Source of the DNA: RXIX01 sp003989075
GTDB taxonomy: Bacteria; Pseudomonadota; Gammaproteobacteria; Competibacterales; Competibacteraceae
Direction of reading: 5' to 3'
DNA length: 64,000 nucleotides
Assembly: GCA_029780415.1 (NCBI GenBank)
Contig: JAKOYN010000040.1
Span: 1-64,000, forward strand
The position numbers and the translations under genes were made by a program. This document shows positions 54,801-63,001 of the stretch, one piece after another. Position 1 is the stretch's first letter; the number at the start of each line of letters is the position of its first letter. A model generated the notes under the pieces. That model was not told the origin of the DNA and searched no databases. It saw only the letters and a list, made by a program, of their open reading frames with translations.

Positions 54801-56233
54801 TGCTCGGGCGGGAACAGCATCCTGTCATCCTGGCCGAGCACCTGCTGTTCGGCCTTGCCGGTGACCTGTTGGGCCTGACGGTTGAACAGGATGTAGCGCC
54901 CCTGGAGATCCTTGGCGAAGATGGCATCGGTGGAGGTGTTAGCAATCGCAGCCAGCAGCTGCAGTGCCCGCAGGCGCTCGGCCTGGGCCTGCTGCGTGCC
55001 CTGGGCAATCGCCAGTTGCTGGCGTTGCCGCTGCAGATACAGGCCAGCCACGGCCACAAACAGCGCCAGCATCCCCGTCAAGGCAATCCACAGGACATTG
55101 CCCGTCACTTCGTTATACAGCTCCACCCGGTCCAGCTTGGCCAGCAGGTACCAGTCGCTGCCGGGAATGTCGCGCCCGACCCCGAATACCGATACGCCCC
55201 GGTAATCGCGGCCCTCCAGGACATGATTCAAGCCGGCCGTGCCCCGCATCAGTTGCGCCGCCAGCAACAGCGGGTCATCCGCAGATCTGCTCAGGCTCAA
55301 CGACGCATCGGGCACATGCCGCAACGGATTCAGAAAGACAATCTGCCGGCCATCGCGGCGAAACAGCACGATCTCACCACTGGGGCTGGGCACCGGCCAG
55401 TCGCCGAGTTGCCGGGGCAGGTAATGCTCGCCATCGGCATGCAGGATGATGATGGGACGGGGCAATCCGGCCATCATCGGCAGACTGACCACGAAATCCA
55501 GATGCGCGCGGCCCTGAGCATCGCGATAGGGCTGGATCCAGTGCACCTCGCCGGTCTGGGCGGCGCGCAGACGCTCGGCGCGGACCCTGGCATCGATATC
55601 GGAAACCGCTGCCTCAGCGCACGGCTCGCTGCACCAGAGGAACCGCCCCTGTTCATCCAGCAGCGTGACCGCCTCAAAGGAACCCAGACTGGCAAACTCA
55701 TTCAGGCGCTTGAACAGGCGATCGCGGCTCTCGTTATCGCCGGTTTCGCGCCAGCGCTGATAAAACTCCGCCAGGGCTTCACTGCTGTGAATGATGCGCG
55801 CGTTCCGGATGCGCTCTTCAAACCAGTCGGCGACCTGCTGGGCTTTCAGATCGGCAATGGCCTGCAGGCGCGCGATCTGGGTCTGGCGCGCTTCGGCGAT
55901 GGTCCGGCTGATCGAAGCAATCGTCAGACCCAGAATCAGCGGCGCCAGCACCAGCAGCGACAGCAGCACCGGACGCAGTGACGGTGTATTTGCATTCGAT
56001 AAGGTATCGGGTCCAAACCAGCGCCGCCGCAGCAGGCCATACAACAGCAGGGAGGTGACGGCGATGAACAGCCAGCCCTTGAGAGTACTGACCAGGGTCA
56101 GCGCCTGCGGCGAACTCAGCCACCATTCCACGACCTTATCGGACAGCAGAATCCACAGCGCGGCGAAAATGGCGTAGATCACCACCACGCGCAGGATATG
56201 GGCATGGTGCGCCTGAGTAGAGGAATCGCGCAT
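51854..56233 (-). CDS. Very large hybrid sensor kinase: TM-sensor-PAS-GAF-PAS-HisKA-ATPase-REC-HPt
   Basis: About 1459 residues from the ATG at 56233, chosen over an upstream open frame of low quality. Two hydrophobic helices lie near residues 16-37 and 54-73, another near 91-110, then a periplasmic sensor domain up to a final TM near 380-400. PAS1 covers about 424-540, GAF about 558-708 and PAS2 about 720-830. HisKA has H878 in SHEIRTPMNA. HATPase_c follows (NAVKFTEYG, DTGIGIA, GGTGLGLAI). A receiver has D1172 in LMDVQMPVMDG, and an HPt domain has H1323 in LAHSLKSVFGNLG. So the whole phosphorelay up to HPt is in one protein. It is convergent with the PFK gene; the final regulator is unknown. 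Confidence 0.92.
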   Translation of the reverse strand: MRDSSTQAHHAHILRVVVIYAIFAALWILLSDKVVEWWLSSPQALTLVSTLKGWLFIAVTSLLLYGLLRRRWFGPDTLSNANTPSLRPVLLSLLVLAPLILGLTIASISRTIAEARQTQIARLQAIADLKAQQVADWFEERIRNARIIHSSEALAEFYQRWRETGDNESRDRLFKRLNEFASLGSFEAVTLLDEQGRFLWCSEPCAEAAVSDIDARVRAERLRAAQTGEVHWIQPYRDAQGRAHLDFVVSLPMMAGLPRPIIILHADGEHYLPRQLGDWPVPSPSGEIVLFRRDGRQIVFLNPLRHVPDASLSLSRSADDPLLLAAQLMRGTAGLNHVLEGRDYRGVSVFGVGRDIPGSDWYLLAKLDRVELYNEVTGNVLWIALTGMLALFVAVAGLYLQRQRQQLAIAQGTQQAQAERLRALQLLAAIANTSTDAIFAKDLQGRYILFNRQAQQVTGKAEQQVLGQDDRMLFPPEQAATIMANDQAVRDSGQVITCEERLDTVRGPVTYLAIKGPLYDAEGRIMGSYGISRDISERKRIEDTLALQSRRAEALLELPRVAEEVDEVAFLQRGQELAEELTGSCIAFIHFVNDDEETIELVTWSRRTLRDYCKAVFDRHYPVSQAGLWADALRQHQPLICNDYAADARQRGLPEGHAPLQRLLSVPVIENGRVVMLTGVGNKASDYNELDVETVQLIGNELWRIVQRRRAALQLRKLAQAVEQSPESIVITDLDANIEYVNQTFVNATGYSRDEVLGHNPRLLHSGRTAPETYASLWTALSQGQPWKGEFINRRKDGSEYTEFAIITPLRQADGRITHYVAVKEDITEKRRVGAELDRHRHHLEELVEERTAQLIEARERAEAANRAKSAFLANMSHEIRTPMNAIIGLTHLLRQTESNPEQAARLGRIDSAARHLLSMLNDILDLSKIEAGKLVLEQTDFALGALLDHVRSLIAESAQARGLSVEVEGDDMVLWLRGDPTRLRQALLNYAGNAVKFTEYGSVTLRVRLLEQERDRVLARFEVQDTGIGIAAADQACLFAAFSQADATITRKYGGTGLGLAITQRLAQLMGGAVGVESTPGQGSTFWLTAWLERGHPVLMAPVASPDHDSSTRLRQRHTGNRVLLVEDNVVNREVALDLLRGVGLVVDTAADGCEAVARVRQQTYALVLMDVQMPVMDGLTATRLLRERFDATRLPILAMTANVFEEDRRACLAAGMNDFVAKPMDPEQLFAALLRWLPARIDDGPALADPVARPSSLDPRLTQLAKIRGLDSAAGLRVLNGHQSRYIELLRRCALDHAGDMDLLGRMLAEGDRAAARRLAHSLKSVFGNLGLLPLRDHATALETALATGADPALIGGQADALAAEFNALAGQLLAVLDAPLQEHGVVDTAQLQSALAELVSLLTAADLRATQVFTQHRALFRLAFGMRAQQLEQHIERFEYVEALDVLGARPVRAQP

Positions 56234-56300
56234 GATCAAGCAGGACCTCTTGGTATTTCCTGGCGTTCGCCGGCACACCGGGCGCGAGCCTAACCAGAGT

Positions 56301-57164
56301 TCAGCGCCGCCCGCCGCCACTGGCCCGGTGCAGCAGCGCATCCAGAGCCGACGTGGGCAGCAGGCGACGCAACAGGGCAAATAGATAGGTTGGCGCCGTG
56401 ACAAAATAGCGCGCCTGGGGACGTGGGCTTTCCACGGCATGAATCAGCCGCTTCAGCACCGCTTCAGGCGGCAGGGTAAACGGCGCCGCAGGTCCTTCCT
56501 TGAGCAGTCGCGCTTCCATCGCCGCATACTGCTCCCGATGCACGCTGTGGGCAGGATCGATGTGCCGCTGATAGGCGACATGGGCATTATCGCGAAAACG
56601 GCTGAGAATCGGCCCCGGCTCGATCAGGCAAACGTGAATCCCGGTGCCGCGCAGTTCCTGACGCAGGGTGTCCGCCAGACCTTCCAGGGCGAACTTGCTG
56701 GCAACATAGGCGCCCCGGTAGGCAAAGGCCACCAGCCCGAGCACCGAGCTATTGTAAACAATCCGGCCATGACCCTGACGGCGCAGCACCGGGATCACCT
56801 GATTGCTCAGCTCCTGGGTGCCAAACAGGTTGACCTCGAACTGCTCACGCAGCGCGGCGCGGCTCAGATCCTCCACCGCACCCGGCTGACCGTAGGCAGC
56901 ATTGTTGAACAGCGCGTCCAGCCGACCGCCGCTGCGCTCCAGGACCGTCGCCACCGCCGTGCGGATGGATGCCGAATCGCTTAAATCCAGCAGCAGGCTT
57001 TCCAGCCCCGCTGCCTGGAGCTGGGCCACATCAGCCGGCTGGCGCGCCGTAGCGAACACCCGCCAGCCGCGCGCCCGCAAACCTTCGGCGGCGCAACGAC
57101 CAATGCCCGAGGAACAGCCGCTGATCAGAATTGTCCGCTCCTGCCCGTCCACATGCTGCTGCAT
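56301..57164 (-). CDS. Short-chain dehydrogenase/reductase (SDR) family oxidoreductase
   Basis: A 287-residue classical SDR. It has the cofactor motif ISGCSSGIGRCAA, FNNAAYGQPG (NNAG type), the catalytic Ser in IVYNSSVLGLVAF and the Tyr/Lys pair in YVASKFALEGLA, followed by IEPGPILSRF. The start at 57164 has AGGAG about 11 bp upstream; a GTG at 57176 is too close to that site. The substrate is not readable. The gene lies about 70 bp upstream of the large sensor kinase on the same strand and is divergent from pstS. Confidence 0.88.
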   Translation of the reverse strand: MQQHVDGQERTILISGCSSGIGRCAAEGLRARGWRVFATARQPADVAQLQAAGLESLLLDLSDSASIRTAVATVLERSGGRLDALFNNAAYGQPGAVEDLSRAALREQFEVNLFGTQELSNQVIPVLRRQGHGRIVYNSSVLGLVAFAYRGAYVASKFALEGLADTLRQELRGTGIHVCLIEPGPILSRFRDNAHVAYQRHIDPAHSVHREQYAAMEARLLKEGPAAPFTLPPEAVLKRLIHAVESPRPQARYFVTAPTYLFALLRRLLPTSALDALLHRASGGGRR

Positions 57165-57280
57165 GAATATTCCCACTCCTGTCTCTTAAATGTTTCAAAC
57201 CATAATCCAGCATAGCCTGAAAACAAACCGCCAGACCACGATCTGGCACATCACTCAAAATGCCTATCAGCCGCGAGGTG

Positions 57281-57313
57281 ATGCAATAAAAATGACATAC
57301 AAATGCAATATAA
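57281..57313 (+). promoter_or_regulatory. Predicted triple Pho-box half-sites upstream of pstS
   Basis: Three contiguous 11-bp direct repeats are visible: ATGCAATAAAA (57281-57291), ATGACATACAA (57292-57302), ATGCAATATAA (57303-57313). The PhoB half-site is an 11-bp unit of the form CTGTCATAAAA in tandem. Each unit here keeps the TG at positions 2-3 and the AT-rich tail at the same period. The block lies about 115 bp before the pstS GTG in an AT-rich gap. A weak -10-like TATTCC begins 8 bp later. PhoB control of pst operons is well known, which supports the reading. Confidence 0.65.
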
Positions 57314-57427
57314 AGGCCGCTATTCCGTAGTAGTTTTAGCGTAGTCTTTGCTATTGCAATCCTCAGGATGACGAGGATTTTTAATTTTACCATACAGTTA
57401 CAACAAGACCGACTCGGAGGCTGTTCC

Positions 57428-58474
57428 GTGATCAAGCAGAAAATCGCCCTTGCCCTCGCCGCGAACCTTACCCTGGCGGGTGCCGCGCAGGCGCAGTCCG
57501 CCCGCGACTACATCAGCATCGTCGGCTCGTCGACCGTCTACCCGTTCTCGACTGCCGTAGCTGAACAGTTCGGCAAAACCAACAGCAGTTTCAAGACCCC
57601 GAAGGTGGAATCGACCGGCACCGGCGGCGGCTTCAAGCTGTTCTGCGGCGGCGTCGGCACTGAATATCCGGATATCGCCAACGCCTCGCGGCCGATCAAG
57701 AAATCGGAAATCGAGACCTGCGCCAAGAATGGCGTCAAGGAGATCATCGAGGTCAACATCGGCTTTGACGGGATCGTGATTGCCTCCTCAAAAAAGAACA
57801 AGCCGATGGCGCTGACTCTTGAGGATCTGTGGCTGGCGCTGGCCAAGGAAGTACCGGAACCGGGCACCGGCAAGCTGGTCGCCAATCCGTTCAAGACCTG
57901 GAAGGACGTGAACCCGGAACTGCCCGCCAACAAGATCGAAGTGCTTGGCCCACCGCCGACCTCCGGCACCCGGGATGCCTTCGTGGAACTGGTCATGGAT
58001 CATGGCTGCAAGAAATTCCCGGTGATCAAGGACCTGGAAAAGAGCGACGAAAAGAAGGCCAAGGCGATCTGCGGCACCGTGCGTGAGGATGGCGCCTACA
58101 TCGAAGCCGGCGAGAACGACAACCTGATCGTCAACAAGCTGGTCGCCAATCCCAATGCGCTCGGCATCTTCGGCTACAGCTTCATGGAGGAGAATCTGGA
58201 CAAGGTTCAGGGCGAAACCATCAACGGCGTCGCGCCGAACTTCGAGAACATCGCCGACGGCAAGTATCCGATCTCGCGGCCGCTGTTCTTCTACGTCAAG
58301 AAGGCCCATGTTGGCGTGATTCCCGGCATCAAGGAATTCATCGCCGAATTCACCAGCGAAAAAGCCGCCGGTGATGAAGGTTATCTGAGCAACAAGGGCC
58401 TGATCCCGCTGCCCAAGGACAAGCGTAAGCAGGTCGCAGCCGACGCCAACAGTCTCAAGACGCTGGCCCCGTAA
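57428..58474 (+). CDS. pstS: Phosphate ABC transporter substrate-binding protein PstS
   Basis: About 348 residues from a GTG at 57428 with GGAGG at 7 bp; the open frame upstream is not used. A signal peptide ends near residue 22 (AGAAQAQ). The mature protein has SIVGSSTVYPFSTAV, VESTGTGGGFKLFCGG (phosphate-binding loop), ANASRPIKKSE and the TSGTRDAFVELV segment, typical of the PstS branch from gamma- and alphaproteobacteria. It binds phosphate in the periplasm. It leads pstS-C-A-B-phoU, preceded by a predicted Pho box and followed by a hairpin that may lower downstream expression. Confidence 0.95.
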   Translation: MIKQKIALALAANLTLAGAAQAQSARDYISIVGSSTVYPFSTAVAEQFGKTNSSFKTPKVESTGTGGGFKLFCGGVGTEYPDIANASRPIKKSEIETCAKNGVKEIIEVNIGFDGIVIASSKKNKPMALTLEDLWLALAKEVPEPGTGKLVANPFKTWKDVNPELPANKIEVLGPPPTSGTRDAFVELVMDHGCKKFPVIKDLEKSDEKKAKAICGTVREDGAYIEAGENDNLIVNKLVANPNALGIFGYSFMEENLDKVQGETINGVAPNFENIADGKYPISRPLFFYVKKAHVGVIPGIKEFIAEFTSEKAAGDEGYLSNKGLIPLPKDKRKQVAADANSLKTLAP

Positions 58475-58491
58475 CCGGGATCCCCTTCCAA

Positions 58492-58534
58492 TGCCATCCT
58501 GGGCTGAAGCAGCAGTTCTTCGGCCCGGGATGGC
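58492..58534 (+). terminator. Hairpin between pstS and pstC (partial terminator or mRNA stabiliser)
   Basis: TGCCATCC-TGGGC (58492-58504) pairs with GCCC-GGGATGGCG (58522-58534), a long stem with a loop of about 17 bases, followed by TTCTTC. Such stem-loops after binding-protein genes raise the ratio of binding protein to membrane components. Confidence 0.55.
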
Positions 58535-58558
58535 GTTCTTCATACGGATCACCGGGCC

Positions 58559-59938
58559 ATGTCGTTCTATCTGTTCCTTACCCTCCTCCTGTTGAGTTCT
58601 GGCTGCTATTACCTCGGTCGCCGGCGCGCCTTCTCGGTCGCCGGTGATCATGTCCGCAACCTGCATTCCCTGCCCAGCTACTATGGCGCCTACACCGCCC
58701 TGTGGTGCGGCCTGCCGGCACTGCTGGTGTTCGCCGCCTGGACGGCCCTGCAGCCGAGCATCATTCTCGAACTGGTGACCAACGCGCTGCCGCCAGAGCT
58801 GCGCACGCTGCCACCAGGCCGTCTGGATCTGGTGCTCAACGACATCAAGAATCTGGTCAACGGCAACATCGTCTCCAGCGCGCCCGATCCGGCCATCCTG
58901 GCCGCTGCCGATCACTACCGCAACCTGCAGCTGATTGGCAACGCTGCGCTGTGGATCGCAGTGATGAGCCTGGCCATCGCCGGCGCCGCCCATGCCTGGC
59001 GCGCCATCTCGCCCAAGCTGCGCGCCCGCAACCGCGTCGAGCAGGTCGTAAACCTGTTCCTGGTCATCAGCTCAACCATCGCCATCTTCACCACCGTCGG
59101 CATCATCCTGTCGGTGCTGTTCGAGTCGATCCTGTTCTTTGGCAAGGTGCCGATCAGCGATTTCCTGCTGGGCCTGCAATGGAGTCCACAAACCGCGTTG
59201 CGCGCCGATCAGGCCGGTTCATCGGGCGCCTTTGGCGCCGTGCCGCTGTTCGCCGGCACCCTGCTGATCTCCGGCATCGCCATGCTGGTTGCGGTACCGA
59301 TCGGCCTGATGTCAGCGCTGTACCTGTCCGAGTACGCCACCCCGAAATTCCGCGCCACGGCCAAGCCGGCGCTGGAAGTGCTGGCCGGCATTCCCACCGT
59401 GGTCTACGGCTTCTTTGCCGCTCTGACCGTAGCGCCGCTGCTGCGCGACATCGGTACGGCTCTCGGCCTGCAGGTCGCCTCGGAAAGTGCGCTGGCCGCC
59501 GGGCTGGTCATGGGCATCATGATCATTCCCTTTGTCTCCTCGCTGTCCGACGACGTGATCAATGCTGTGCCACAGTCGATGCGCGACGGTTCCTACGCCC
59601 TCGGCGCGACCAAGTCGGAAACCATCAAGCGGGTGCTGCTGCCGGCCGCCCTGCCCGGCATCGTCGGCAGCATTCTGCTCGCCGTGTCGCGCGCCATCGG
59701 TGAAACCATGATCGTGGTCATGGCCGCCGGCCTGTCGGCCAACCTGACCGCCAATCCGCTGCAGGCAGTGACCACAGTCACCGTGCAGATCGTCACCCTG
59801 CTCACCGGCGATCAGGAATTCGATAGCGCCAAGACCCTGGCCGCCTTTGCCCTGGGGATGGTGCTGTTCGTCGTCACTCTGATTCTCAACATCATCGCCC
59901 TGCATGTGGTGCGCAAGTACCGGGAACAGTATGAATAA
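58559..59938 (+). CDS. pstC: Phosphate ABC transporter permease PstC (long form)
   Basis: A 459-residue inner-membrane protein, longer than E. coli PstC (about 320) through an N-terminal extension of about 150 residues with extra hydrophobic helices (MSFYLFLTLLLLSSGCYYL). The core has TLLISGIAMLVAVPIGLMSALYLSEY and the EAA-loop region YALGATKSETIKRVLLPAALPGIVGS that docks PstB. The stop overlaps the pstA start by 8 bp (ATGAATAA). It forms the channel with PstA. The long N-terminal form is seen in several proteobacteria with similarly long PstA. Confidence 0.94.
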   Translation: MSFYLFLTLLLLSSGCYYLGRRRAFSVAGDHVRNLHSLPSYYGAYTALWCGLPALLVFAAWTALQPSIILELVTNALPPELRTLPPGRLDLVLNDIKNLVNGNIVSSAPDPAILAAADHYRNLQLIGNAALWIAVMSLAIAGAAHAWRAISPKLRARNRVEQVVNLFLVISSTIAIFTTVGIILSVLFESILFFGKVPISDFLLGLQWSPQTALRADQAGSSGAFGAVPLFAGTLLISGIAMLVAVPIGLMSALYLSEYATPKFRATAKPALEVLAGIPTVVYGFFAALTVAPLLRDIGTALGLQVASESALAAGLVMGIMIIPFVSSLSDDVINAVPQSMRDGSYALGATKSETIKRVLLPAALPGIVGSILLAVSRAIGETMIVVMAAGLSANLTANPLQAVTTVTVQIVTLLTGDQEFDSAKTLAAFALGMVLFVVTLILNIIALHVVRKYREQYE

Positions 59939-61238
59939 GCCCATCGCCCCCGCCGCACCGGCCCGCGATATCAAGGCCATCGTCAACGCCGGCCTGGCGC
60001 ACCGCCACGCTGCCGAGCGCCGTTTCCGTCTTTACGGCCTGGTTGCCATCAGCCTCGGCCTGGCCTTTGTGGTGCTGATGTTCGCCAGCATCATCAGCAA
60101 GGGTTACCCGGCCTTCTGGCAGACCTATATCGAGCTGCCGGTTGCCTTCGACGCAGCAGTCATCGATCCCGAAGGCAAGCGCGACCCGAAAGTGCTGGAA
60201 AATGCCGATTACGCGGCTCTGGTCCGCGCCAGCCTGCGCAGCCTGTTCCCGCAGGTCGAAGGCCGCCGCGATCTGCGCGCCCTGTACGCGCTGGCCAGTT
60301 CCAGCGCGCCGCTGCAACTGCGCGCCGCAGTGCTCGACAACCCGACGCTGATCGGCAGCACGCAACCGGTCTGGGTGCTGGCCAGTGCCACAGTCGATAC
60401 CTTCGTCAAGGGCAATATCGACCGCTCTCTCGATGAAACCCTGCGACCGATCAAGGACCAGGACATCGCCTGGGTCGACAAGCTGCGCGCCGATGATCGG
60501 CTGGAGCGACGCTTCAACAGCATTCTGTTCAATCACGGCGACTCGCGCGAACCCGAGCAGGCTGGCATCCGCGGCGCATTGATGGGATCGTTCTATACCC
60601 TGCTGGTCACCTTCCTGCTGTCCTTCCCGATTGGCGTGGCTACGGCGGTCTACCTGGAGGAGTTCGCGCCCAAAAACCGCTGGACCGACCTGATCGAGGT
60701 CAATATCAACAATCTAGCGGCAGTGCCGTCGATCGTGTTCGGCCTGCTCGGGCTGGCGGTGTTCATCAACTTCTTCGGCCTGCCGCGTTCGGCGCCGCTG
60801 GTCGGCGGTCTGGTGCTGAGTCTGATGACCCTGCCGGTGATCATCATTGCCGGGCGCGCCGCGCTGACCTCGGTGCCCCCATCGATTCGCGAAGCAGCGC
60901 TGGGCATGGGGGCTTCGAAGCTGCAGATGGTCGGCCATCATGTACTGCCACTGGCCATGCCGGGCATGCTGACCGGTTCGATCATCGGCATGGCCCGCGC
61001 TCTGGGCGAATCGGCGCCCCTGCTGATGATCGGCATGGTGGCCTTCATCGTCGATATTCCCAAGGGCATGTTCGACCCGGCCACGGTGCTGCCAGTGCAG
61101 ATCTATCTCTGGGCTGACCTGCCGGAACGGGCCTTTGTGGAACGCACCTCGGCGGCGATCATGGTGCTGCTGGCGTTCATGATCCTCATGAACGGTTTGG
61201 CGATTATCCTGCGCAAGCGCTTCGAGCGCCGCTGGTAA
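59931..61238 (+). CDS. pstA: Phosphate ABC transporter permease PstA (long form)
   Basis: About 435 residues from the ATG at 59931, chosen because it overlaps pstC in the usual manner. Residues about 30-60 are a membrane helix (FRLYGLVAISLGLAFVVLMF), then a periplasmic insert of about 160 residues (FDAAVIDPEGKRDPKVLEN and further) that E. coli PstA lacks. The core has LLVTFLLSFPIGVATAVYLEEF, NINNLAAVPSIVFGLLG and the EAA loop AALGMGASKLQMVGHHVLPLAMPGMLTGS. It pairs with PstC. Confidence 0.94.
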   Translation: MNKPIAPAAPARDIKAIVNAGLAHRHAAERRFRLYGLVAISLGLAFVVLMFASIISKGYPAFWQTYIELPVAFDAAVIDPEGKRDPKVLENADYAALVRASLRSLFPQVEGRRDLRALYALASSSAPLQLRAAVLDNPTLIGSTQPVWVLASATVDTFVKGNIDRSLDETLRPIKDQDIAWVDKLRADDRLERRFNSILFNHGDSREPEQAGIRGALMGSFYTLLVTFLLSFPIGVATAVYLEEFAPKNRWTDLIEVNINNLAAVPSIVFGLLGLAVFINFFGLPRSAPLVGGLVLSLMTLPVIIIAGRAALTSVPPSIREAALGMGASKLQMVGHHVLPLAMPGMLTGSIIGMARALGESAPLLMIGMVAFIVDIPKGMFDPATVLPVQIYLWADLPERAFVERTSAAIMVLLAFMILMNGLAIILRKRFERRW

Positions 61239-61276
61239 GCCTGCGCTGCCCTCACTTCCATCACGAGCCTTGCGAT

Positions 61277-62170
61277 ATGAGCACAACTCCTCTCGAAATC
61301 AACACGCCCCTGGATGGTGCGACCACGTCCAGCCGCGCGTCGGGCAATCCGCTCTCCAGCACCCAGATCACCGATTACGACCACCGGCAGACCGTCGGCA
61401 AGATCACTGTCGATAATCCGAAAATGACCTGCCGCGGAGTCAACGTCTATTACGGCGCCAAGCAGGCGCTCAAGAACGTCAGCCTCGACATCGGCGCCAA
61501 TGAAGTGATTGCCTTCATTGGCCCGTCCGGCTGCGGCAAGTCCACCTTCCTGCGCTGCCTGAACCGGATGAACGACACCATCCCCGGCTGCCGGGTGGCC
61601 GGTGAGATTCGCCTCGATCAGGAGGACATCTACGATCGCAGTTTGGATGTGGTGCAATTGCGCGCCCGGGTCGGCATGGTGTTCCAGAAGCCCAACCCCT
61701 TCCCCAAGTCGATCTATGAAAACGTCGCCTACGGGCCACGCATTCACGGCATGGTGCAGAACAAGGCCGAGCTGGATGCCCTGGTCATTGCCAGCCTGGA
61801 GCGCGCCGGGCTGCTCAAGGAAGTGGAAAAGCGCCTTGAGGAACCCGGCACCGGCCTGTCCGGTGGCCAGCAGCAGCGCCTGTGCATTGCCCGGGCGATT
61901 GCGGTCAATCCCGAGGTGATTCTGATGGATGAGCCCTGCTCGGCGCTCGACCCGATCGCTACTGCCAAAATCGAGGAGCTGATCGACGAGCTGCGCGAGA
62001 ACTACACCATCGTCATCGTTACCCACTCGATGCAGCAGGCGGCGCGGGTCTCGCAGCGCACCGCCTATTTCCATCTCGGTGACCTGATCGAGATTGGCGA
62101 AACCGACCAGATTTTCACCAATCCCCGGCACAAGCTGACCGAGGATTACATCACCGGCCGCTTCGGCTGA
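61277..62170 (+). CDS. pstB: Phosphate ABC transporter ATP-binding protein PstB
   Basis: A 297-residue ABC ATPase with an N-terminal tail of about 45 polar residues. Walker A GPSGCGKST, PstB-specific LRCLNRMNDTIPG, the Q-loop in MVFQKPNPFPKSIYENV, signature LSGGQQQRLCIARA, Walker B VILMDEPCSALDPIAT and the switch His in VTHSMQQAARVS are all present. PstB drives phosphate import. The gap from pstA is about 38 bp and to phoU about 34 bp. Confidence 0.97.
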   Translation: MSTTPLEINTPLDGATTSSRASGNPLSSTQITDYDHRQTVGKITVDNPKMTCRGVNVYYGAKQALKNVSLDIGANEVIAFIGPSGCGKSTFLRCLNRMNDTIPGCRVAGEIRLDQEDIYDRSLDVVQLRARVGMVFQKPNPFPKSIYENVAYGPRIHGMVQNKAELDALVIASLERAGLLKEVEKRLEEPGTGLSGGQQQRLCIARAIAVNPEVILMDEPCSALDPIATAKIEELIDELRENYTIVIVTHSMQQAARVSQRTAYFHLGDLIEIGETDQIFTNPRHKLTEDYITGRFG

Positions 62171-62204
62171 TGCCTTCCTGACCGACGCGACGGGAGTACC
62201 GCAT

Positions 62205-62930
62205 ATGCCTATCAGTCATGACGCTCACACCGTCAAGCAGTTCGATATCCAGCTCGCCAACCTGCGCAATCTGGTTCTGGAAATGGGCGGGCTGGTCGAG
62301 GATCAGATTCAGCGCGCGATCCAGGCGCTGGATGACGAGGATCTGAGCGAAGCGCGTGAGGTGGTGTCGCGCGACCAGATCATCAACGGCCTGCAGGTCA
62401 AGGCTGACGAGGATTGCATCAGCATCATCGCCCTGCGCCAGCCGGTCGGGGTCGATCTGCGCATGATCATGTCGCTGTCCAAGGCGGTGACCGATCTGGA
62501 GCGGATTGGCGACGAGGCCGAGAAAATTGCCCGGATGACGGTCAAGACCTATGACGGGGTCAGCAGTCCGCCCAGCGCCAAGCTGCTGCGCGACATCGCG
62601 CCCATGGCCAAGCAGGCGACCAGCATGCTGCACGGCTGTCTCGATGCGCTGGCCCGGCTGGATGTTGAGCGGGCGGTGCAGGTCGCGCGCGGGGATGATG
62701 AGCTGGATCAGGAATTCCAGTCGGCGCTGCGCCGGCTGATCACCTACATGATGGAAGACCCGCGCACTATCGGCCATGCCATCAATGTGATCTTCATCAT
62801 CAAGGCGCTGGAGCGGATCGGCGATCATTCCAAGAACATCGCCGAGTACATCATCTATCTGGTCAAGGGCAAGGACGTGCGCCACGTCAAGACCGAAGAC
62901 CTGAGCAGCGCGGCCAGCGAGCCGGAATAA
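62205..62930 (+). CDS. phoU: Phosphate signalling regulator PhoU
   Basis: A 241-residue helical protein with two PhoU repeats. Metal-cluster motifs of the type E/DxxxD are seen in VTDLERIGDEAEKIA and ALERIGDHSKNIAEYIIYLV, with MGGLVEDQIQRAIQAL at the start. PhoU links the Pst transporter to PhoR to hold PhoB off when phosphate is ample. It is the last gene of the operon and is followed by a strong terminator. phoB and phoR are not in the window. Confidence 0.96.
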   Translation: MPISHDAHTVKQFDIQLANLRNLVLEMGGLVEDQIQRAIQALDDEDLSEAREVVSRDQIINGLQVKADEDCISIIALRQPVGVDLRMIMSLSKAVTDLERIGDEAEKIARMTVKTYDGVSSPPSAKLLRDIAPMAKQATSMLHGCLDALARLDVERAVQVARGDDELDQEFQSALRRLITYMMEDPRTIGHAINVIFIIKALERIGDHSKNIAEYIIYLVKGKDVRHVKTEDLSSAASEPE

Positions 62931-62961
62931 GCCAGCCTGCAAGCCTCGGCAGACTTCTCAG

Positions 62962-63001
62962 CCGCCGCTCCGGGACCGACCCGACGAGCGGCGGTTTTTT
63001 T
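62962..63001 (+). terminator. Intrinsic terminator after phoU
   Basis: CCGCCGCTC (62962-62970) pairs with GAGCGGCGG (62986-62994), a 9-bp GC stem with a 15-base loop, followed by seven Ts. It closes pstSCAB-phoU and touches the stop codon of the convergent DUF1028 gene. Confidence 0.85.
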
